From NCBI GenBank assembly GCA_944470555.2, contig OX104127.1, forward strand, positions 136,914,786 through 136,978,785: 64,000 nucleotides of DNA, given 5' to 3'. Source of the DNA: Heterobilharzia americana (lineage: Eukaryota > Platyhelminthes > Trematoda > Strigeidida > Schistosomatidae). Position numbers and translations under genes: made by a program. Shown here piece after piece: positions 22,870 through 33,114 of this stretch. Each line of letters begins with the position of its first letter. Positions within the stretch are counted from its first letter, which is position 1. The notes under the pieces are model-generated. The model ran no database searches and was not told the DNA's origin. It was given only the letters and a program-made list of their open reading frames with translations.

Positions 22870-23905
22870 AAGGTAATACTATCTATCACTTATTCCTACT
22901 TCATTGATCCACCTTTCAATGTTTTTTTCTACTATATGAATCCTGCTCATCTTATTCTCTTAGCTAGAATAGATAAATAAGTCTTTAAATTGATTTCATA
23001 ACTAACTCATGACGCTAATTCACCATATGGAAAGTCCTTGTTGCCTTTCTCAGTCTACTTCACTTTCTTTCACTCAAGTATTCATCAATATCTTTGTGCA
23101 TACATATATTTTCTGAATACTTCTAGACACGCTGTGTTAACCATATCTTTCACTCCAGTCAATATTTGCCCAATAGACCAGTAAGAGCATCTAAAAACAC
23201 TCTCTGTATATTTTGATATTGAAATTATTTTCGGCTGTAAGCAGCTTTACAAGGATTTATAGAGTGGAATGAATTAAAATTCAGATATTTCTGTGCTATT
23301 TATATCTCTGTTTAACATAACGTTTGTCTGATGTTTGCTTGTAACCGTAAAATAACAATACTGTTTTCACATCATTGTTAGCTTACGTTTTCTCACTGCT
23401 CTCAAAGTTGAACGCTCATTGGTTATTAACTCTTTTAACTTCAATATGGATTGTGTTGTCAAGGTCATTTAGAAATGTATATATTCACCCTTGCTGTCAA
23501 CTGTTTTGACTGTTGCTGAGACGGTAAAAGTTTTCCGTCAACGGTCCATCTTTTCTTCTTGTCTTCCCGTGTCGGTACTATTATGGTGATGGTAGTGTCT
23601 GACGTTCTGATTTGTCTTTGACTGGATTTGTTCACCCATTACGTTCGTATCGCTTGTAGACTATTCAGTCGAACAAACGGTCGTAGCATTCTGTGAGTCT
23701 TTTCTGACTTTATTTCATTTTAAAGATGTATACGAATAAATATCTCCAGACATACTCTTTAAATACTATTGTGATAGATGGCTTGATTATCCATTCATGC
23801 TGTCAGCCTTTGCCTTACGAAAGCTTAGTATTCCTGTAATCAGCAGCCATAACTATAATTTTTAGTGGCTTAGAGGCTGTGTCATGCCAGACAAGACAAG
23901 TGATG
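22870..23905. other. No recognisable feature
   Basis: Unique sequence. 23400-23760 is less AT-rich than its surroundings, but no ORF, repeat or terminal dinucleotides are convincing. Confidence 0.45.
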
Positions 23906-23909
23906 TCAG

Positions 23910-24170
23910 TAGTGGAATCCGGGATGCTAACAGCGGGAAATTACAAGTATCAGCCAACAAAAAATGATACCGATTACATATGAGGTGGTTCTTATACCTC
24001 AGTAGCCTGGTAAATGACGCTTTTGGTGCTTGAAGTTATGGGTACTTGCTTCAAGTTTCAGTGAGAACAACATTACTCACTGTGGTGTAGCTGCATCTAG
24101 CTGTCGAGCATCAAATAGGATGAGACATGCGGTGCAGATTCCCCCTGACAGTCACCAAATAGACTACAAT
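23910..24170 (+). mobile_element. Hammerhead SINE family 1 copy, decayed
   Basis: Contains a head with AGTAGCCTGGTAAATGACGC, TTCAAGTTTCAGTGAGAACA, then CATCTAGCTGTCGAGCATCAA and AGGATGAGACATGCG. The core is mutated at several invariant bases. Confidence 0.6.
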
Positions 24171-24511
24171 GTAACGAATATCTACCATCAGAAGTCAACC
24201 AACTTGACCCTATGTAACAACGTGATATTACAAATACTGAATAAAAAATTCTCAGTTATCGACCTATAGATAGAAAAGAAGCGTTAGATACAGTAATTCC
24301 GCTTGTGAAAATCAAAAGATTGATTCAGTGATGCATGGTGGTTGAAAAGCTTTCGATAGCTATAGTAATTTTTGAAGTGATTAGCTAGTTTGTGTAAAAA
24401 CAGAAAACATACCTTGGTACTGTTTATATTGTAAATGAAAACACTACTTCACACTGTATGTAATTTCCACTGCAAATAATACTTACTCGAACAATATTGG
24501 TTTTTCCACAG

Positions 24512-24562
24512 GCTTTTAAAAACAAATCATGTTTTTCAGAGTACGGTACCATCGCACCGAAA
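24512..24562 (+). CDS. Possible small exon (51 nt, speculative)
   Basis: An acceptor GGTTTTTCCACAG precedes 24512. The segment encodes AFKNKSCFSEYGTIAPK and is followed by GTATGA as a possible donor. Its length is a multiple of three. Protein identity is unknown. It may be chance, and it is listed because another symmetric exon-like segment follows 186 bases downstream. Confidence 0.2.
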
Positions 24563-24748
24563 GTATGAACGCTATCTGTGATGCATTCAATTTACTCCAA
24601 ACAAAATTGAAACCTATGCTTCCTAATCTGTATACAATCAGTGATTTCCATCGATGTTTTTAAATCAGTCGCCTTTGTATTACACATGTTATGACAAGGT
24701 ATTCCTTGATTCAGAAGTGTGCGACTTTATCCTGTTTCTCTATTTCAG

Positions 24749-24769
24749 TGTCGTCTTATCATAAAAACA
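24749..24769 (+). CDS. Possible 21-nt symmetric micro-exon
   Basis: The acceptor TTTCTCTATTTCAG ends at 24748 and a strong donor GTAAGTGAT starts at 24770, leaving exactly 21 nt (seven codons, CRLIIKT if read in phase 0). Schistosomes are known for micro-exon genes built from symmetric exons of 36 nt or less. No matching signal-peptide exon or other micro-exons are found nearby, so this is a candidate only. Confidence 0.25.
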
Positions 24770-24924
24770 GTAAGTGATATAGTTCGCCTTAGTAGAAGTG
24801 GTATGAAACTGTATATTCATTGCGCTAGACATAATAATAACTTACATCATCAAGGAAAAATGTGGGTAACAATATTTCACAAAAATGTAACCCATAATTA
24901 CTGTTATTAAATTAAAGCCACAAC

Positions 24925-27900
24925 CATGCCTAGTTTACTATCCGGTCCTAAGTCTGGAAAAAGAGGTAAGATTGGGCATAGGGATAGTAACCCCACCCCG
25001 CAAAACCAGTTCAATCGCTAAAAAACTTCAAAGCATAAAGGAAATATTAAAAATAAAAGTAAACTTATTCCTCGCTTCAATCGGGGAGACGAATTGATGC
25101 CAGTTGGTGAAAGCCTTCGGGAAGCCAATTTGTCGATATGTCTTCCATTCTCTCGATAAAAGCAAAAGTAAGCATAGAGACATGAATGTCCGCACCATGT
25201 TTGAACCTAGCAAGGCTACCCAGATTGAAAAGAAATGAGATGATATAGCATAGAAGTGCTAGAAATCCGCGAAAGCAGATCAAATGGAAGTGGACTCTCT
25301 CAAATGTCAACTGGAGAGCAGTCAATAATCTACTCCGATATTGTCACCCAGACCACAACCACGAGCACACTAAGTTTCCGACTGGCTATCATCATGTCCC
25401 CAAGACCGTCGAAGGCTCTCGTGCAGTGAAAACCAATCTTCAGCAGGATCATGACAGCAAGATTCAACTCAGAAGGAAGGAAATTCACAATCGTACAGTT
25501 CTACGCCAAGCACCTACAAATAATGCAGATCAAGAGAAGAAGCAGGAATTCTATAGACAAATGCAATCAGTAATGGACAAGACCCCAGACAGCGACGGCG
25601 ACATCAAAATTCTTCCTGATGAGTGACATGAATGCCAAACTGCGAGCAGACAGCACAAGAAGAGAGATTATCATGGGCCGAGAGGTAATCAGTGAAATGA
25701 ATGAGAATGGAGAATCCTTTGCACACTTCCGCATATTCAGTGAATTAATGATTGGAGGCAGTATCTACAAACACAAGGATATTCACAAAGCGACATGGAT
25801 TCGATTTCACCAGATATCAGACACACTACACTAAAAATCAGGTCAACTTCATTTCACACCGAAGAAAGTGGAGAGGCAGCCAGTCTACTGCACACAAGAT
25901 GAAGAAGGAGAGCAGATGAAGGCGGGTTCACACCACTCACTATTTAATGCAAGAAACCCACCTTCAGAATCAAGTCGAAAGCCTTCAATTCAAAAAAGCT
26001 GATGATAGACGACCACAATTCAAGTTCAACACCAACAACAGAAACTGCACAAGGGACATCTACACGTCAGCCATCCGGAAAAAGTGGGAGACAATAAGTA
26101 ACATCCCTAAGGAAGCTTACACGGATAGATACATCGGAACTCTTTGAAAGAGATGTGGAGGGAAACCGTCATAACCGTGTTAGGAAGGAAGAGGAAACAA
26201 GACAAGAAATGGGTCTCCACGAACACATGGAAGGTGATAGAGTAAGGAGAGAAAGATGGTGATGGTGAAGCAGAAGATGAACCACTGCAGTGCAGTGCAG
26301 ATTTGAATAGCGAAAAGAGGAACTGAACACAACCTATAAAACACTACACTGGATAAAGAAGTGAAGAAGAGCGCACGGAAACACAAAACACATTTCTACA
26401 ACACACTTGCAAGTGAATCAGAACAGGCTGCAGGTAGGAGAGACAGAGAACTGACAACATCAATTCAAATAACCAGGTTACTATCTGGGAAGAGATAAAC
26501 ATAGATGAAGCCAATGAAGGATAGTGAAGGAAAGCTAGTTACCGCGAAAGAGGATAAGCAAAGTAAACGACTGGCTGACCACTTCAAAACACTTTTGAAT
26601 CGATCACCGCCACCACGTGCAACTCATCCAGAAATGCCACCAGCAGCCCATCAACATAAATATCAGTGAACACAAACCTTCCGATAAGAACAGAAGTGAT
26701 GTCCTGAACGCCATCAATTTCCAAAATCCGGTAGGGCAGCGGAGCAGATGGAATTCCTCCAGAAGCACTGAAAACAGACGCAGATACATCAGCAGCGGAC
26801 ACGCTCACACCACTGCTGCAGAAGGTTTCGAAGGAAGAAGGAAAGGTACATGTTGATCGACTGGAAGGACTGCTATCTTGTTGAAATCCCAAAGAAGTGT
26901 GACCGAAGTCATTGCAAGAACTGACGCGCATTCATACACCTCTCCCTCTACACCCTAAGCAAAATATTATGCCGCATCATCCTGGAGAGATTAAAAGATG
27001 CTCTCCATTCAAAATTACGACTGGAACAGGCTGGCTGGCTGGCTTCAGGAAGAATAAATCATGTGTGCATCAAATTGCAATGCTACGCTATGCATCCTCA
27101 TAGAACAGAGCGTAGAATGGAAGAATGTCAACTCTCTACCTCAACTTCATCGATTTTGAAAAGGACTTCCATCGAGGCGTCGACTGAGAAGTAATTTGGA
27201 TCTTCTCCTTGATGATTTATGTCTGATGTCTTGTCATACAAACTCGAAGACCTACAGACGAAAACTAGCAAGTTGGCATAAGAAGCAGGACAACGAAGAC
27301 GGCACTTCCTTCATGTAAACGTAGAGAAGACAGAGGTGATAAAGATAACCAACCAACCAACAACAACAACAAGCACCAATCAACATCAACAGGAGAAATC
27401 CAAACGAAGTTGTATCTTTCACCTATCTAGGCAAGGTAGCATCATCTCAACTACAGGCGGCACGGGTACACATGAGAATTTCAAAGTCAGCCACGATCGG
27501 AAAGACAGCAAAACCGGCCTTCCTGCATTAACTTGAAATCAGTGTGCGGATCTACTGCACTGCACTACACTGCACTCAGCATAAAGTGTGAACAAGATTT
27601 GGATTTTCAGCACTAAGTCAGTTAAGTGAGTCAGTGCTTCTGTCTGATAGTTGAGAAACTTGACGCGTTAAGAAAAGCATTTTCAACAAACTACAGATTT
27701 ACATCATCAACAGCTGCCGCCTACGCTTACTCGATACTGAAGTTCAGATAACCAGAATAATAAGAATAAGCAAGAAGGAACTCTGGCCTGGTAACGAGCC
27801 AACCAAGAACCTATCACCCAACAAATATGCAGAAAATGGAGATGGACTGGATTAAACATACACTGAGAAGAGTGTTTGGGGACATCACATGCCACGCAAG

Positions 27901-28105
27901 GTAGGCCGTCTAGTGGAAGCCAAATGGGAAATGACGAGTTGGGGGTTTTAGGGTGACGACGAGGAGGAGATTGTGTGGGGAAGAAATGAAGGCTTGTAGG
28001 CAATGGTGGAGCTAGGTTGGAAGGACTGCAGAGAAGAGACTGAAACGGTGACGTGCTACTGAAGTCATATATTCCACTAGGAACCCAAGGGACAAATAAT
28101 AATAA
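24925..28105 (+). mobile_element. Near-full-length RTE-clade LINE, heavily decayed
   Basis: Starts at an ATCCGGTCCTAAG block homologous to the 5' end of the 45-48 kb copy and ends with GGGACAAATAATAATAAC. It runs in the same order: leader, AP endonuclease pieces (SDMNAKLR near 25625; GGSIYKHKDIHKATWI near 25755-25803), a connector, then RT pieces. The RT lacks about 270 bp: near 27200 the sequence jumps from the EVIW region straight to DDLCLMS, deleting motif B and half of the catalytic motif. Many frameshifts are present. No target-site duplication could be read at the ends. Confidence 0.85.
25077..28105 (+). pseudogene. RTE endonuclease-reverse transcriptase ORF, broken
   Basis: One original ORF is now split over at least eight frame changes. 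Visible blocks in order are a leader ending in MFEPSKATQIEK-like residues (about 25195-25235), APTNNADQEKKQEFYRQM (25510-25565), SDMNAKL (25622-25642), KDIHKATWI (25774-25803), a basic connector, HPKQNIMPHHPGEIKRCSPF (26950-27015, in place of the usual LSRIILERLRDAL region), a DFEKDFHRGVD-like motif A (27155-27188), and a degraded catalytic segment (27205-27240). The endonuclease His near the end of the domain (SDH in the intact family) is not readable. It has no function; it is useful for dating against the 45-48 kb copy. Confidence 0.75.
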
Positions 28106-28121
28106 CAAGTTTGGCTTTTAG

Positions 28122-28269
28122 AAGAATAACTCTTAACTCGAAACGCCATCCACCTCAATATTGTATAAGTAACCTTGTTGACAAGCCTGTACGTTCAATC
28201 GATGAATTTGGACCGGCACTTACTACCTGTGAAATGAGCTACCTACAAAACAGTCATCAGGTCATGTCA
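28122..28269 (+). CDS. Candidate exon just after the RTE, unidentified
   Basis: The acceptor TTTGGCTTTTAG ends at 28121 and the donor GTAAAAG begins at 28270. Between them the frame is open and reads protein-like (CISNLVDKPVRSIDEFGPAL, then TTCEMSYLQNSHQ). The frame stays open to a stop at 28299, so it could also be a terminal exon. No family recognised. The RTE 3' end lies only about 16 bases upstream, which could place the insertion at the end of an intron. Confidence 0.3.
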
Positions 28270-28299
28270 GTAAAAGCATCCTATATAGCATCTGCTTAA

Positions 28300-28645
28300 G
28301 CTGTCAGGCTATGCTGTTGTCACACCATCGTCAAATGCATCGGGTAGTTGCCTACTCAAGACACCTTGGCCGATAAATAAGATGAAACATATGCTGAACC
28401 AATAAGTTTATTCACTGCAAGGGCAGTCAAAGATTTTTCATCACAGTATGTACAGTGTTTAGATCACTTTCGTTTGACTAATGGAGCCAACAAATTGACT
28501 TAAGTGTTTCTCCACCACCTATGTTATTCAGTAGTTGACTACTAAATATACTTAAAATCTACTGATATCCGAGCTTGAGTAATAGAAGATTTTGAACTGA
28601 CAACATTTTACTAGTTTGGCTAAGATTTTACAAGAGTATAAAAAT
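28300..28645. other. No recognisable feature
   Basis: Unique AT-rich sequence with nothing identified. Confidence 0.5.
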
Positions 28646-28649
28646 CAGT

Positions 28650-28815
28650 AGTTGGGAGCATTCAGTGTTAATAAAAACTTATCCCTGGCAAGGTTTTAAG
28701 CATGCACTGCTGAGGAGTCCCATACTAGAACGAAACAGCTGTCCAGTGCTCTCAGGTTTTCGATGGTGCTCCAACAAATATCAGTCTGGGATGAATACCA
28801 ACTAGAAAAGTTATC
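28650..28815 (+). mobile_element. Hammerhead SINE family 2, best-preserved ribozyme
   Basis: The tRNA-like head is largely lost. The hammerhead and the 3' segment (CAGGTTTTCGATGGTGCTCC, then a CAACAAATATCAG block and GGGATGAATACCA) are well kept. Confidence 0.75.
28704..28749 (+). ncRNA. Hammerhead ribozyme candidate, family 2
   Basis: Stem I GCACTG (28704-28709) pairs perfectly with CAGTGC (28744-28749). The core CTGAGGA is at 28710-28716, stem II is GTCC (28717-28720) with GAAC (28728-28731) around loop CATACTA, and GAAA is at 28732-28735. A minimal stem III follows (A-U and C-G closing AGCT), then the cleavage triplet GTC (28741-28743). One C-A mismatch in stem II is the only helix fault. 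A very short stem III is typical of the known schistosome hammerhead, which often acts as a dimer. Confidence 0.7.
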
Positions 28816-29154
28816 CCGATAGTTCATTACCAACTACCGTAGCCTGTCAAATTTTTTTTAAACTAAGCATGGAAATATTAAACTAACTGTCGAATGGTTT
28901 TTCTTCAAAACTGCAAACGAGAAAGTTAAGTAAAAAAGTAAACTAGAGTGAAATTCTGTTTGATACTTGTAATCACCCGTAGCTATACTGCGTCGAACTG
29001 CTTGACCTCAGCTGACAAATGGGCTCCTATTGGGATGCCTTGATACTATCCGGTTCCTCATTGTGTGAGTGATTATGAAGAAGTTACATGTATAGGTATT
29101 ATGATTCCCGTTGTAGCAATGGTATCACGTGAGTTAACGAAATGATAAAAAACT

Positions 29155-29697
29155 GTTAGAAGTAATGGAGAATATTTGTAGTCAGGTGGATGGTCTTGAC
29201 TGTATTGTATTCTCTGAGATGGCTTGTTTAACCGTGAAGCTTTCCTCGCCCTTCTAGAAGACATCATCAGAACTAACTTCAATGTGAAGTGAGCTGTTAA
29301 TACCTCTCCGTGAGTGATTTAGTAGTGTGCTCTGATGATGTGATCTGTGGTCGGTTGTTTCCTCTGATTATTGTGTCATTGAATGCATAGAGAATTTCTA
29401 GAAGCTTGGCATTCACGTCAGTCAGTCAGCAATCAATAGATGTATTGACGTAGACCCGATCTATCAACCAATAAGAAAAATGATAACGACATAAGGTCAG
29501 AGGTGAAGCAGAGGAACAACCAATAGGAAAGTCTATACAGTCAATGACATAATAATCAAAGGAAACAGCCAATCATCGATCATATCGTCAGAGCAAGCTA
29601 CTAAATCACTCACGGAGAGATGACGACGTCGTCTAGCAAGGCGATGAAAGCTTCACGATTAAACAAGCTATCTCAGAGAACACAATACAACCAAGAC
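29155..29697. repeat. Inverted pair of PLE 3' ends
   Basis: Positions 29193-29395 carry the 3' end of the PLE lineage seen at 34925-36125 in the minus orientation. Positions 29396-29697 carry the same end in the plus orientation, beginning inside the endonuclease C-terminus (LEAWHSRQSVSNQ). Shared blocks are CTCTCCGTGAGTGATT, TTTCCTCTGATTATTGTG and TCTCTGAGATGGCTTGTTTAA. Together they form a large imperfect palindrome of about 540 bp. PLE insertions often carry an extra terminal repeat in inverted orientation, which this fits. Confidence 0.8.
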
Positions 29698-29984
29698 TGT
29701 TAGAAGTGACATATCTTACTCATTCATGAATCCTACAAAACATGTATTCATAAATCTAAAGTAATCCTAAAGTATAATTTCTGCCTTTTTCTATTTGAAA
29801 AATGCTAGAAGTTTGTTGCAAAACAGACATCTTTTACAGCACTGTGTGCTTGGTAATTCCTAGGAGAAATTTGCCTTTCTCTGTTTGACTTTCAAACGAG
29901 GTGAACCCATGAACAGAATTAATAGAAGAATAAGAACTGTGCTAAATATCACCGTCCCAGTAGTTAAATTAGTTTCCGTATGCA

Positions 29985-30135
29985 AAACAAACTGCTTACT
30001 ATAATAATTATCAGTAGACAGGTTTGTGCCAAAAGTCACCTCAAACTGTATGTTCCGATTCCAATGTACATGTAAACGCAAGTATATCGGAAGGACAGCG
30101 AGGAGAACTGAGACTAGATTTCGTGAACACATTTA
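29985..30135 (+). pseudogene. PLE GIY-YIG endonuclease core fragment
   Basis: The plus strand encodes CMFRFQCTCKRKYIGRTARR followed by TETRFREHI (30047-30134), which is the GIY-YIG core (C-x-C, Y-I-G-R, then R-x-x-E-H). A stop follows directly and no RT is visible upstream. It is an isolated fragment, closer to the 14990 lineage than to the 34925 lineage. Confidence 0.75.
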
Positions 30136-30269
30136 AAATAATTTAAGCTTAAAGGAGCCAAATTGTCTTTAAAGTTCCATTAATAAACTTCAAGTAGACA
30201 AAAATACCTGACGTTTATATCTTGAATGCATTTAAAATAGTCAACTAGCAAGACTAAGTTGGCATTCAC

Positions 30270-30455
30270 CATGGATTAACATCAGTTGGAGGAACACTGA
30301 AAACTCGGAGCACTGGACAACCATTTTGTCCTAGTATGGCACTCCTCAGCGGTACGCATCCACTAACCCATCTGTCTCGCCCCATCAGGTGTCCAAGTTA
30401 CAACTTTCAGGTTTCATGGTGAACGCGTTAATCATCCAGCCACTGAATCGAAGTT
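30270..30455 (-). mobile_element. Hammerhead SINE family 2 copy
   Basis: Complete order on the minus strand: tRNA-like head (GGATGATTAACGCGTTC, CCTGAAAGTTGTAACTTG), GTACCGCTGAGGAGTGCCATA, CTAGGACAAAATGG, TTGTCCAGTGCTCC and the 3' end. CTGAGGA is intact, but GAAA is AAAA (the essential G12 is lost), so it is inactive. Confidence 0.75.
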
Positions 30456-30889
30456 CAGTGGACTACAATGTCCTATTTCCTCATGTCTTTTCGTGGTATA
30501 CCATGACCACCCACCGAAGTCTTCAGTCCGCATTTACTTCACTTCCGACTGGTTGACCTCATAGGTCACGCACTGCTTCTACTAGAACTTCAGCATGTCC
30601 ACCACGCGTTCTTTATCTCTCATCAACGAACTATCATCCTCTTGATGATTAGAGTATGTGAAGTGCATCGTCTGGATATATTTCAATTTTTGTAACCTGT
30701 AGGTAGCCAATAGAAGGCGACGCAATACAATGAATTCACCGATTTCTGTAAAATGTTTTGTTCCACCTTTACTGATATTTTTGAAGGTAACCAACTGTAT
30801 AAAAAGAAATATTTCTTGTCATCATGCTTAACTTAGGTTATATTCTGACAGCAATTACGTGGAAGATTATGATAACAATATCTGTGTTC

Positions 30890-31270
30890 CGGTTGATGAC
30901 TAGCAGTGGAATCCAGGATGTGTGTTTTGTCCTATTTAGGACTCATCAGCCGGATGTGCATGAACTAGTGAGTTATATTGTCCCCACTGAGACTCAAGCC
31001 AATTACCCATAGCTTCAACCGCCAAAGTCTCATCCACTAGGCCACCGGTGCACTAGAGTCACCTCTTGTACAGCGGGTACCGTTTGTTACTCCTAACTTA
31101 GCGTTTCTATACCGGGTCGAATTGGTCGACCTGTGTTGTCAGATGGTCTCCGATGGATTCCACTGCCATTCATCATGACAGATACAACATTATGAATATT
31201 CGGTAGTACTGAGGCATCTGCGCGAGAGCCCATCCACCAACAGAGGTCGATCAATTTAGCGCTGTTTTGT
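30890..31270 (-). mobile_element. Hammerhead SINE family 1, minus copy with inverted tail
   Basis: The minus strand carries the head (GGTGGCCTAGTGGATGAGAC, then a TTGAGTCTCAGTGGG box B), CATCCGGCTGATGAGTCC with loop TAAATA, then GGAC followed by AAAA instead of GAAA. From 31115 to 31270 there are two tails of the family in opposite orientations (TCGAATTGGTCGACCTGTGTT and ACAGAGGTCGATCAATTTAG). Confidence 0.75.
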
Positions 31271-31274
31271 AACG

Positions 31275-31970
31275 AAGAATTACAGGTATCAAACAGCCAT
31301 GTAAATCTGTTTATCTAACTCTGATACTTAGTCGTTTAAAATGTGAACGAGAAATGAATGACTCTAAAGGTCACCCTGACGCCTGCTGAAATAGCCAATC
31401 GGGTTTTAGTATTTAACCTTGAAGAGTAAAATAAAGAAAGGTAACTGGTTATATCAGTAGTTGTTAGCGTAGTTGATAAAGTCACTCAAGAAATGTATGG
31501 GGTTTTCGAATGTAAGACACAATTATTGCACGTTAACTGCGTCACAAAGTGTTTTTCCATTACCACAAAGCTTTTCCCCAATTATTTTAAATAAGTATGG
31601 ATATTATCTTTTACGCTTCAGTCTCCAATTTACTGTTTCTTTTCCTCGCTTTCAGGCTTTTGCTAGATGATTCATTTATGATAATGAACAATTGCTGCAC
31701 ACAGATTTTTTCTACCCCATCCCCTCGCTTACACACATAAACACAAATGCCCACAATCGTACGTATAATTATGTTGACACTTTAAAGGTGTTTAAACGAA
31801 GTTATTAACATAACAAGCGTCACTTTCATCTATCAAATTGTGTTACTAATGCTTTGTGATTTCATTGGTGATCATGTTTTTCAAGCTTTGTTTGCTGAAT
31901 GCTCCAATTTCTGTAAAATAAACAAAGCACTTTCGACAAACACTACCAGCAACAACATTAAACTATGCCC
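31275..31970. other. No recognisable feature
   Basis: Unique AT-rich sequence with no motif found. Confidence 0.5.
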
Positions 31971-31974
31971 TTCT

Positions 31975-32165
31975 CACAAGAAGTGGTTATCGTGGCTCGG
32001 TGGTCTAACGGATAACGCTGTGGCGTTTGAAGCAGTCGGTCCCAAATTCCAATCTTAGTGGGGATCACATCGCTCACTGGGAGGCATGTACATCCAGCTG
32101 GAGAGTCGCTAAATAGGACAAAACGCGCCTAAAGCTGGATTCCACTGCTAGCCACTATCCGTCAT
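31975..32165 (+). mobile_element. Hammerhead SINE family 1 copy
   Basis: CACAAGAAGTGGTTATCGTGG, then GGTGGTCTAACGGATAACGC, CATCCAGCTGGAGAGTCGCTA, AGGACAAAACGCG and GCTGGATTCCACTGCTAGCC. The core has CTGGAGA and AAAA changes, so it is inactive, although stem I is well kept. Confidence 0.75.
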
Positions 32166-32462
32166 CATTAATAATCGTTATGTGGGCTAAACGTTTTCAC
32201 CGGCTTTCAAAGATTAAAGACAATAAAAAAATTACTACAATAAGGCTTTTCCAATTAGGTTATGAAAAGTGTACAGCTGTACCCTAAGAGATGATGGGAA
32301 TAGAAATATAAGCGAACGAACTTCATTTGAAGCTAAAGTGCTAGCTGTGAGCAAATTTACGCCCTCGTGTATGCTTCAAAAATATTCGCTCTTACACTAA
32401 ATTTATCGTGAGTGATATTGATCACATATGGATAAAAAACTGCGATAGAATGTAATTCTACA

Positions 32463-33110
32463 GCATACAGTGATACAGTATTATTTATCTGATAACTTTC
32501 GAGCATAAATTATTGTTCACAATCATATCAATGTAATCACACCCCTTTCAATATCCATCTGATTTTCATAGTCCTATCACCATATATATTCTTGGTTTCT
32601 ATTGGTACTAAAATTTTCCATATCTCTGATATAGGTGTTGCGTCATTCTCTATACATGTGTTGGGTGTTGATTCGATGAAAAAAGATTCAGTAATCAATC
32701 TCTCTCTTTCTCTCTCTCTCTCCACCTAACTACACTGAACTTGAGTACAGTGGTTTTACTCCACTATTATGAAGTTGTGTGTTAATGCATGCATGCATTG
32801 CCACAGTCGAGTTGTTTTTCTAGATTGTTGATCTTATTGGGGTCTTTCATTCTATACTTAGCTAACTAAGTCCCTATGTTCCGCTAATCTAACTGACCGT
32901 GAACGATTAGTTTGACCTATGTACTTGACCTCACATTCATTACATGCAATTTGATAGATTAGATTATCTTACTCAATTCGATCTATCGGATTCTTAAGCA
33001 GAAACAGTTTATCTCTGAGTGAGTTTGTAGGTTTAAGTGCCACTGCCACCCTAAGTCCAGTTTTGTTGAGAATTCTACGTGAGGTTTCTTATGTTCCTTC
33101 TTCTGTGTGC
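32463..33110 (-). pseudogene. 5'-truncated sibling of the 3-kb PLE
   Basis: Collinear with 2985-4010 but without the RTE derivative. It includes the terminal repeat (32463-32660), a CT tract in place of (TA)n, the 3' untranslated segment, and the endonuclease core, which on the minus strand reads CEVKYIGQTNRSRSVRLAEH (about 32948-32890). It stops near 33110 in the VPSSVC-like region. It proves the empty site of the nested insertion in the other copy. Confidence 0.85.
32699..32721. repeat. (CT)n microsatellite
   Basis: Short CT-rich run inside the PLE terminal region, at the same site as (TA)n in the sibling copy at 3220. Confidence 0.9.
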
Positions 33111-33114
33111 TATA

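Noticed and set aside
22870..23905. Possible solo LTR
   Set aside because: Slight compositional contrast only; no TG...CA ends with a target-site duplication could be read and no second copy is present.
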